This document shows positions 57,860 through 64,000 of a DNA stretch of 64,000 nt, piece by piece. Below the pieces are notes generated by a model. That model was given only the letters and a program-made list of their open reading frames with translations. It searched no databases and was not told the DNA's origin. The stretch is from NCBI GenBank assembly GCA_050732695.1, contig JBOHRL010000100.1, forward strand, positions 1 to 64,000, in the 5' to 3' direction. This DNA comes from JBFFZF01 sp050732695. GTDB lineage: Bacteria; Gemmatimonadota; Gemmatimonadetes; Longimicrobiales; RSA9. Position numbers and translations under genes: made by a program. How positions within the stretch are numbered: the stretch's first letter is position 1; every line of letters starts with the position of its first letter.

Positions 57860-59534
57860 CGAGATCGAGCGGGATCTCGCGAATCGGGAGCTTGCGAATC
57901 TCGACATAGCGGGCGCCATCGAAGAAGGACAGCACCTCGTACACGATCACGCGCTCGATGCGCTCGCCGCCGAGCGCAGGATCGGAGCGGGGGAACGTCC
58001 ACAACGACGCGGGCGCCTGGAGCGGAGCCAGCCAGCCGTCACGTCCGCCGTGCCCCTGCCACGTGCCCACGAACGCGGCAACGAACCTCTCGAACGTGCG
58101 GGCTCGTTCGGCATCGTAATCGTTTCGACCCAGTTCCGCCTCCAGCTCGAGGATGCGGTCGGGCGAGGATGCTTCGTTCAAGCCGGCCGTCACGCGACGA
58201 TCATTCGTCGCACCCCACGTGACCGGCAGACGTGGCGCATCGACCAGATAGCGGAAGGCGCCCAGTGTGAACTGGTAGTCGTACGGTGAGAAGAAGGCGG
58301 GTGGCAACGGGTGTGTGCGGCCGTTCTCACCCACCGCCTCGAACCGGTAGGTGTAGGTGGCGCGAGCATCAAGCCATGCCAGCGGCGTGGGCCGGAACCA
58401 GATCGCACCAAACCCGATGAGCACGAGCGAGAGCAGAAAGCGCGGCTGCGTGAAGATCGGCACCGCCGGACTCGTCCTGCGGAAGAACAGCAGAAGGACG
58501 AGCGCATCGACAATGACCCACTGCCAGAATCCGATTCCCGTGAGCAGAAAGATCGCGATGTGCAGCCCGATCGCGGCAACCAGGAACCACCGGACAGTGG
58601 CGCGGCGCCACAACATGAAGAGCGCGCCGCATTCGATCAGCAGCGTCGCGGCTTTCATGGGCACGTTCATCGCCAGCATGCGGCGCACCAGCGAACCGAT
58701 CGTCGCCGGATCGAGAAATCCGAGCCAGCCGTTTGCGTACGTCGACGCCACCAGGAATCCGATGCGGTCGTCCTCGACCCAACCGAGGCCGAGTTTTTCC
58801 CAGCCCGACACCCAATAGTGAGCAGCAATCAGGCAGCACAGAACAAAGAGGACGTCGGCGGAGCGCACCCTTTTCGTTACGAGACGCACCAGCCACCACG
58901 CGGAAAACAGGACGAGCACGCGAACGGGCAGACTCGCAGGCGCCCATGAGAAACCACCGATCGGCTGCGCGAATTGCAAGCCGATGGGGAACAGGACCGC
59001 AAGGAATACCAGCGTGAAGACCGGCCGCCACACGACGAGCGGGACGAGTGCGATCAGCAGTGCTCGCTCGAGGCCATGGCTCTGATCGAAGTAGTAGTTG
59101 TAATCATACGATGCGAATACCCACGCGAGGACGGCCGCGAGGGCACCGATCAGCCAGCGCATACGGGCGACGTGCTCGAAATCGCTCCAGCGCGGTCCTG
59201 TCGAACGGGTGACGACGGCAGCAACCGCAAGGATCACTCCGATCCCGAGTGCCAGGAGTCCGAACATGCCGCTGCCCGCCAGAACGCGAAGCGGAGCGGT
59301 GGCGAAGAACGGGGCTTCATACGCTGTCGCCGGGAGCCGGCTGGCGCGCATCAGAACGGTTTCGAACCCGACCGCAATGCCGAGAACCAATCCAGACCGT
59401 ACGAACGGGCCGTATACGGGATGGCGGGCGAGCGCGCTTGCGCGATCCTCGATGCGACCGGCAAGCTTGCGATATACATCGCCGGCCGGTTCCGGCGCGG
59501 CAGCGGCAGTCTGGCCCTGGCGAGTCCGGATCAA
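57846..59534 (-). CDS. Multi-pass membrane protein, unknown
   Basis: 562 residues. Roughly ten membrane segments span about 45-390 (for instance FVRSGLVLGIAVGFETVLM, FGLLALGIGVILAVAAVVT, ALLIALVPLVVWRPVFTLVF, VLFVLCCLIAAHYWVSGWEKLG). The last 160 residues are soluble (PLPPAFFSPYDYQFTLGAFRYL, then VIVYEVLSFFDGARYVEI). The layout and the AHYWVSGWEKL segment recall HTTM/vitamin-K gamma-carboxylase-like or DoxX-like membrane proteins, but I cannot assign it. The 3' end overlaps the HupE gene by 14 bp. It stands divergent from the acyl-CoA-dehydrogenase-like gene of the NRPS cluster, 80 bp away, so cluster membership is possible but unsupported. Confidence 0.7.
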   Translation of the reverse strand: MIRTRQGQTAAAAPEPAGDVYRKLAGRIEDRASALARHPVYGPFVRSGLVLGIAVGFETVLMRASRLPATAYEAPFFATAPLRVLAGSGMFGLLALGIGVILAVAAVVTRSTGPRWSDFEHVARMRWLIGALAAVLAWVFASYDYNYYFDQSHGLERALLIALVPLVVWRPVFTLVFLAVLFPIGLQFAQPIGGFSWAPASLPVRVLVLFSAWWLVRLVTKRVRSADVLFVLCCLIAAHYWVSGWEKLGLGWVEDDRIGFLVASTYANGWLGFLDPATIGSLVRRMLAMNVPMKAATLLIECGALFMLWRRATVRWFLVAAIGLHIAIFLLTGIGFWQWVIVDALVLLLFFRRTSPAVPIFTQPRFLLSLVLIGFGAIWFRPTPLAWLDARATYTYRFEAVGENGRTHPLPPAFFSPYDYQFTLGAFRYLVDAPRLPVTWGATNDRRVTAGLNEASSPDRILELEAELGRNDYDAERARTFERFVAAFVGTWQGHGGRDGWLAPLQAPASLWTFPRSDPALGGERIERVIVYEVLSFFDGARYVEIRKLPIREIPLDLVKPR

Positions 59535-59614
59535 GGACCCGTCACGAGACGGGGGTCGACACGGGACGAAAGTGGGCTTGCCGCGGCTTGCAAACGGTTG
59601 CCATTTGAGTCTTC

Positions 59615-60760
59615 ATGGATTTCGCCTGGTCCGAGGAGCAGCTTGCCTTGCGCGCGGAGTATGCCGCATTCGCGCAGGAGAATCTGAACGGGGATATCGT
59701 AGCACGCGATCGGGCCGGGCTGTTCCGCCGCGAGAACTGGCAGGCGTGCGCCGATTTCGGCATCCTCGGCCTGTCGGTGCCGGTCGAATACGGCGGACGT
59801 GGGCTCGATCTGCTTACGGCAATGCTCGCCATGGAGGGCCTTGGCTACGGGTGCCGGGACAACGGCCTGACCTTCGGTTTGAATGCACAACTCTGGACCG
59901 TGCAACTGCCGATTGCCCGCTTCGGCACTGCGGCCCAGAAGCAGCGGTTCCTGCCCGGTCTCTGCAACGGCGAGAGGATCGGCGCACACGCGATTACGGA
60001 AGCCGGCGCCGGGTCCGACGTGTTCAGCATGGAAACGCGGGCGGAGAAGTGTGTTGGCGGGTACGTGCTCAACGGCACGAAATGCCTTGTTACGTTCGCC
60101 CCCGTTGCGGACCTCGCGCTCGTGTTCGCCACGATCGATCCGGGCAAGGGGAAATGGGGCATTACGGCGTTCGTGGTCGAGCGCGGATTGCAGGGATTCA
60201 GGAGCGGTCCGATGCGCGAGAAAATGGGCCTCCGTACCGTACCGATCGGAGAGCTTACCTTCGAGGACTGCTTCGTAACGGAAGAAAACCGGATCGGCCC
60301 GGAAGGCGCTGGCGTGAGCATCTCGACGCATTCACTGGAAGTCGAACGCTGTTGCATTCTGGCCAGTCACCTTGGTGCAATGGAGCGGCAACTCGAGACA
60401 GCGATCCGTTTCGCACGCGAGCGCCGCCAGTTCGGGCAGCCGATCGGCAAATTTCAATCGGTGGCGAATCGCCTTGCGGACATGCGGCTGCGCCTCGAAA
60501 CCTCACGCTTGCTCCTGTACAAGGTGGCGTGGCTGAAGTCGATGGACAAGCCGGCCATGCTCGAGGCAGCACTGTTGAAGCTTCACCTGAGTGAGAGTTT
60601 CGTGGAGTCGGGGATCGACGCGATCCGCGTTCATGGTGGCAGTGGCTACCTGACCGAGTCCGGGGTCGAGCGTGATCTGCGCGACGCGGTCGGTGGGACG
60701 ATCTACGCCGGCACGTCGGACATTCAGCGCATCATCATCGCACGCGCGCTCGGTCTGTGA
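59615..60760 (+). CDS. Acyl-CoA-dehydrogenase-fold flavoenzyme, PltE/RedW-like (prolyl-PCP oxidase candidate)
   Basis: 381 residues, the length of PltE-type L-prolyl-S-PCP dehydrogenases. FAD/substrate motifs are clear: HAITEAGAGSDVFSMETRA, RQFGQPIGKFQSVANRLADM and YAGTSDIQRIIIARAL. The usual MCAD catalytic Glu in 'YEGT' is Ala here. Instead E244 in LEVERCC occupies the helix-G position used by isovaleryl-CoA dehydrogenase and the prolyl-PCP enzymes. The gene heads a co-directional set: adenylation enzyme, discrete PCP, NRPS condensation domain. That neighbourhood, rather than fatty acid oxidation, suggests it oxidises an aminoacyl group held on the carrier protein, most simply proline to pyrrole-2-carboxyl. 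No strong ribosome binding site is visible. Confidence 0.8.
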   Translation: MDFAWSEEQLALRAEYAAFAQENLNGDIVARDRAGLFRRENWQACADFGILGLSVPVEYGGRGLDLLTAMLAMEGLGYGCRDNGLTFGLNAQLWTVQLPIARFGTAAQKQRFLPGLCNGERIGAHAITEAGAGSDVFSMETRAEKCVGGYVLNGTKCLVTFAPVADLALVFATIDPGKGKWGITAFVVERGLQGFRSGPMREKMGLRTVPIGELTFEDCFVTEENRIGPEGAGVSISTHSLEVERCCILASHLGAMERQLETAIRFARERRQFGQPIGKFQSVANRLADMRLRLETSRLLLYKVAWLKSMDKPAMLEAALLKLHLSESFVESGIDAIRVHGGSGYLTESGVERDLRDAVGGTIYAGTSDIQRIIIARALGL

Positions 60761-60791
60761 TTGCGAAGCTCGCGAATCTGACCTCTCGTCC

Positions 60792-62381
60792 ATGCATCGC
60801 GTGCGTATGCTCTACCTTCTGACACACGCCGTCGATCGCGCCGCTGACCGCGCACCCGGGCATCCGGCCATACGGTTCAACGGCCAGACCCTCCTGTACG
60901 GCGATCTGAGTGCTCGCTCCAACCAACTCGCACACGCACTCATCGATCATGGCGTCCGGCGGGGAGATCGCGTCGGCATCTTCATGCCGAAGCGGCTCGA
61001 AGGCGCCATCGCGATCCACGGCACCATGAAAGCGGGTGCGGCATATGTCCCGATCGATCCGGCCGCACCGCCGTCGCGCATCGCCTTCATCCTGCGCGAT
61101 TGCGAGATTCGCCACGTCGTCACGGAGTTTGGCCGCCTGTCCGCGCTGGGCCAGGCCACCGCGGATGGGGTCGCGCTCGAGGCCGTGTTCGGAGTCGATT
61201 CCACCGATGGTTGCGCCGTCTCGGCCATCTCGTGGGATGATGTCGCCACAGCGCCTGCGACGCTCCCCCCCACGGCCACAATGGAACAGGACCTCGCCTA
61301 CATCCTGTACACCTCCGGCTCGACCGGCGTCCCGAAGGGCGTGATGCACACGCACCGCAGTGCGCTCAGCTTCGCGGAGATCGCCGTGCGCGCTTATGGC
61401 CTGTATGCCGGAGACCGCCTGAGCAATCACGCCCCGCTCCATTTCGACTTGTCGACACTCGATTATTTCGCTGGCGCCGTGGCGGGCGCAACGACGGTCG
61501 TCATTCCCGAATCGCATACCAAACTCCCGGCGAGTCTCTCGAAGCTCATGCAGGACGAACGGCTCACCGTGCTTTATGCCGTCCCGTTCGCACTCGTTCA
61601 ATTGCTCCTGCACGGCGCCCTCGACAAGCGGGAGCTGCCCGACCTTCGCTGGGTCCTGTTCGGCGGCGAACCGTTTCCGCCCAAGCACCTGCGCGCGCTC
61701 ATGACCGCACTGCCGCAGGCGAGATTCGTGAATATCTACGGCCCGACGGAAGTCAATGGCGTCACCCATTATCCGATTCCGCCACTGACAGCGGATGATT
61801 CGGCGATCCCGATCGGGCAGCCATATGGCAACGTCGAGATGATGATTGCAGACGAGAATGATCAGCCGGTCGCGCCCGGCGAGGCGGGCCTCCTTCTCAT
61901 TCGCAGTCCAACCATGATGCGCGGTTATTGGCGCCGTCCGGATCTCAATGCGCGAGCCTTCTTCCGGCGCCCTGCATTCGATCTCTATGAAGACGTTTTT
62001 CACCGCACGGGCGATCTCGTACAGGAAGGGCCGGACGGGAATCTTGATTTCCTCGGTCGCAAGGACCGCCAGATCAAGGTGCGCGGGTATCGTGTGGAAC
62101 TGGACGAAATCGAGGCCGCGCTCCTCCAGCATGAGGCGGTCGAGGCAGCTGCCGCGTTCCCGGTACCTGAACCCGATGGCAGCCAGCACATCGAAGCGGC
62201 CGCGGTCCTGCGGGCGGGCGGCGAGGCCGAGGCGGGTGAGCTGATGCGATACGCCGCATCGCACCTGCCACCCTATGCCGTGCCCGAGCGAGTGGCCATC
62301 CTGCGCGAGTTTCCGCGAACTTCGACCGACAAGATCGACCGCCTGCGGCTGCAAGCCATGGCCACCGGGGCGTCCGCGTAG
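60792..62381 (+). CDS. Stand-alone adenylation enzyme, PltF-like (prolyl-AMP ligase candidate)
   Basis: 529 residues with no carrier or condensation domain attached. ANL core motifs run in order: ILYTSGSTGVPKGV (A3), HFDLSTLDYF (A4), NIYGPTEVN (A5), FHRTGDLVQ (A7), GRKDRQIKVRGYRVEL (A8) and TSTDKIDR (A10 Lys). By hand alignment to PheA, pocket positions 235, 236, 239, 278, 299, 301, 322, 330 and 331 read D, L, L, Y, L, G, I, G, V. The first five equal the signature I recall for prolyl-AMP ligases of the PltF/RedM group (DLLYL...). The later ones differ, so the amino acid is likely proline or a relative. The ATG at 60792 has no clear Shine-Dalgarno; 60807 is an alternative. The stop is one base from the PCP start. 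Confidence 0.85.
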   Translation: MHRVRMLYLLTHAVDRAADRAPGHPAIRFNGQTLLYGDLSARSNQLAHALIDHGVRRGDRVGIFMPKRLEGAIAIHGTMKAGAAYVPIDPAAPPSRIAFILRDCEIRHVVTEFGRLSALGQATADGVALEAVFGVDSTDGCAVSAISWDDVATAPATLPPTATMEQDLAYILYTSGSTGVPKGVMHTHRSALSFAEIAVRAYGLYAGDRLSNHAPLHFDLSTLDYFAGAVAGATTVVIPESHTKLPASLSKLMQDERLTVLYAVPFALVQLLLHGALDKRELPDLRWVLFGGEPFPPKHLRALMTALPQARFVNIYGPTEVNGVTHYPIPPLTADDSAIPIGQPYGNVEMMIADENDQPVAPGEAGLLLIRSPTMMRGYWRRPDLNARAFFRRPAFDLYEDVFHRTGDLVQEGPDGNLDFLGRKDRQIKVRGYRVELDEIEAALLQHEAVEAAAAFPVPEPDGSQHIEAAAVLRAGGEAEAGELMRYAASHLPPYAVPERVAILREFPRTSTDKIDRLRLQAMATGASA

Positions 62382-62382
62382 C

Positions 62383-62625
62383 ATGAGAGACACCCTCAAG
62401 CGTTTCATCGGTGAGCAACTGCTCAACGACGGGAAGGACCGCGTCGCCGACCAGGATGATCTCCTCGAAACCGGCATCGACTCCGTCGGCATGATGTCGC
62501 TCGTTCTGTTCATTGAAGAGCACTGGAAGATCGCGGTGCCGCCCGAAGACGTGATCTTCGAGAACTTCCAGTCGGTAGCCAGAATCGAAGCGTATCTGAA
62601 CGCACGGTTGCCAGCAGCCCGATGA
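62383..62625 (+). CDS. Discrete peptidyl carrier protein, PltL-like
   Basis: 80 residues, a free-standing phosphopantetheine carrier. The attachment Ser is S34 in ETGIDSVGMMSLVLFIEE. The pattern GIDS-x-G, rather than the GxHS of many condensing NRPS carriers, is common in stand-alone carriers that take part in tailoring. The start is one base after the adenylation stop, and the stop overlaps the NRPS start (ATGA, 62622-62625), so all three are translationally coupled. It should be loaded by the adenylation enzyme and presented to the flavoenzyme upstream. Confidence 0.9.
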   Translation: MRDTLKRFIGEQLLNDGKDRVADQDDLLETGIDSVGMMSLVLFIEEHWKIAVPPEDVIFENFQSVARIEAYLNARLPAAR

Positions 62626-64000
62626 GTCGCGATCTCGCAGCACCACGGCCGGACGCCGTTCGTCGCGGCCTGACCGCCAGCCAGCACCTGCTCTGGCTCG
62701 GGCAACAGCTGCACCCGGACGCGCCACTCTACAACATGGCGCTCACGTTCGACATCCACGGCGCTCTCGATCCGCACCATTTCCGCCATGCCTTTCGTGC
62801 ACTGCTCGAGCGAAGCGATTCCCTGTGCACGGTGCTTGACGTGCAGGATGGCCATCCGGTCCGGCGCGTGGCGGCACCTCCGCCCGAGCCGGTTGCCCGT
62901 ATGGATCTATCGAACTCGGCCGATCCCGAGGCCGCGCTGGCTGGTTGGGTTTCGCAACGCGCGGCCCGGATGTTCGACCTGCGCGATCGACTCTACGATT
63001 GCACGCTCATCCGTCTGGCGGCGGACCGCCACGTGTGGTTCCTGAACCAGCACCACATCATCACGGATGCATGGTCGGCGGCGCTTGTGTACCGGGCGGT
63101 GGCGGACTTCTACGCTCGCTCGGTCGCGAACGATCTCGAACATGCAGCTGCCCTGCCATTGTTCGACGAGTACGCATCCCATGAAGCGACGTTCCGCGCT
63201 TCGCCGCTCTTTGCACGCATCCGTTCGTACTGGAGCGAGAAGCTCGTAACGCCCATTGCGCCGATTGCGCTGTACGGCAAGCGGCCTGGCCGCGATCGTA
63301 CTCATACAGTGCGTGTGACGCGAGCCATCGACGCTGTTGCGTCGCGGCGCGTGCGTGAGGAGGCTCAACGTCAGACGACCGGGCTGTTCACCGGTCATGC
63401 AGCCACGTTCAACCTGTTCGCCACCGTTCTTTTCGCATGGCTCCACCGGGTCAGCGGCCAGCGCCGGCTCGCGATCGGCACGCCATCACACAACCGGCCA
63501 ACGCAGGCACTCAAGAATACGATTGGTCTGCTCATCGAGGTCTTTCCATACGTCATCGAAATCGACGATGGCGAGACGTTTGCCTCCCTGTTCCGCAAGG
63601 TTCAGAACGAGACCGTCGCGTTCCTCCGGCACGCACAACCGGGCACGAGTTCCGCGGACGTAAACCGCGCATTCAACGTTCTCCTGAATTACATTCATGC
63701 CTCGTTTCCGCCCTTCGCGGGAATGCCAATGCGCTCCGAGTGGGTGCACGCGGGCCATGGTGATGCCGCCCACCATTTGCGCTTGCAGGTGCACGACTTC
63801 GATGCAGCCGGTCATTTCGTTCTGCATTTCGACTTCAATGCGGACCGATTCCACGAAGCCGAGCGGCGGGCCGCAGCCGATCACTATCTGAACGTGCTCG
63901 AGGCGTTCCTCGCCGACCCCTCCGCGTCGATCATGGGCGTGCCGCTCCTGTCTCGTGTCGAGGCGAGGGCCTGGGTCGACGCGACCAACCCGCGCCGGCA
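62622..64000 (+). CDS. Nonribosomal peptide synthetase, condensation domain (3' end cut by window)
   Basis: 459 codons are visible and the frame is still open at the last base. The condensation domain fills this part: LTASQHLLWLGQQLHPDAPLYN (C1), the catalytic HHIITDAW with the second His at H145 and Asp at 149 (C3), IGTPSHNRPTQALKNTIGLLIEVFPYVIE (C5), and a C-terminal LHFDFNADRFHEAE region. The domain begins within 20 residues of the start, so nothing precedes it; it should accept the acyl group from the free carrier upstream. The visible end (LLSRVEARAWVDATNP) is where an adenylation domain usually starts, so a C-A-PCP module is expected beyond the window. ATGA overlap with the carrier gene couples translation. 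Confidence 0.9.
   Translation, partial: MSRDLAAPRPDAVRRGLTASQHLLWLGQQLHPDAPLYNMALTFDIHGALDPHHFRHAFRALLERSDSLCTVLDVQDGHPVRRVAAPPPEPVARMDLSNSADPEAALAGWVSQRAARMFDLRDRLYDCTLIRLAADRHVWFLNQHHIITDAWSAALVYRAVADFYARSVANDLEHAAALPLFDEYASHEATFRASPLFARIRSYWSEKLVTPIAPIALYGKRPGRDRTHTVRVTRAIDAVASRRVREEAQRQTTGLFTGHAATFNLFATVLFAWLHRVSGQRRLAIGTPSHNRPTQALKNTIGLLIEVFPYVIEIDDGETFASLFRKVQNETVAFLRHAQPGTSSADVNRAFNVLLNYIHASFPPFAGMPMRSEWVHAGHGDAAHHLRLQVHDFDAAGHFVLHFDFNADRFHEAERRAAADHYLNVLEAFLADPSASIMGVPLLSRVEARAWVDATNPRR

Noticed and set aside
59615..60760. Ordinary fatty-acid beta-oxidation acyl-CoA dehydrogenase
   Set aside because: No other beta-oxidation gene is near, the active-site pattern differs, and it is directly followed by an adenylation enzyme and a carrier protein.
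60735..62855. 706-codon minus-strand open frame across the adenylation enzyme and carrier
   Set aside because: It is the complement of two well-supported NRPS genes and has no recognisable domains; long antisense frames are expected at this GC content.
1..64000. rRNA, tRNA, CRISPR array, prophage or replication origin
   Set aside because: I saw no cloverleaf with the expected T-loop sequence, no regular short-repeat array, no phage structural genes and no DnaA-box cluster while reading the window; a covariance-model scan was not possible.

Overview
The window is high-GC bacterial DNA, densely coded on both strands. No rRNA, tRNA or housekeeping marker is visible, so taxonomy is inferred from gene content. 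Long MacB/FtsX-like permeases without an ATPase (the ADOP type), a BNR/VPS10-repeat secreted protein, S9, M28 and CocE secreted hydrolases, a BlaI/M56 pair with a HEAT-repeat tail, LVIVD and DUF305 lipoproteins, and a SusC/SusD locus under an ECF sigma/FecR pair together suggest a diderm soil-type lineage such as Gemmatimonadota. Acidobacteriota is the main alternative.

Left part (1-24.8 kb): a 5'-cut YCII gene; an ArsR/AHSA1 operon with an apparently leaderless promoter and a palindrome over its start codon; a truncated SigJ-like sigma gene; TrmO-like, VOC and PadR genes; two large ADOP permeases; a YHS protein; a BNR-repeat exported protein; a BlaI-type repressor with a clear promoter/operator, coupled to an M56 sensor fused to HEAT repeats; a VapBC pair; an ankyrin protein with a good sigma70-type promoter; an MFS exporter with a YCII gene; and a Ca2+-type P2A ATPase. 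The last 17 residues of the ATPase are encoded by a 150-bp element with 29-bp inverted ends. A basic Ala/Lys/Arg-rich protein lies just upstream of it.

Middle (25-47 kb): mostly envelope and periplasmic functions. These are a creatininase-fold protein with lost metal ligands, an S9 peptidase and a CocE-type hydrolase whose stop codons overlap, small lipoproteins, LVIVD/DUF305 lipoproteins, and DinB. A cysteine-rich HTH regulator stands divergent from a diheme cytochrome c lipoprotein that is followed by DUF4142, cupredoxin and thioredoxin-like genes. Further on come a DUF937-OmpA protein, a PARG-like protein with an altered active-site loop, an outer-membrane barrel, an M28 peptidase, a glycosyltransferase and a CBS protein.

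Right part (47-64 kb): ECF sigma, an unknown membrane-anchored protein, FecR, a SusC-like receptor with an STN signalling domain, and SusD form one co-directional transducing-receptor locus. An esterase-fold protein, a HupE/UreJ-like protein and a large membrane protein follow.

The window ends in a nonribosomal peptide cluster: acyl-CoA-dehydrogenase-like enzyme, stand-alone adenylation enzyme, discrete carrier protein, then an NRPS condensation domain cut by the window edge. The first three match the prolyl-PCP oxidation module (PltE/PltF/PltL type) that makes pyrrole-2-carboxyl starter units. This is the most interesting system in the window.
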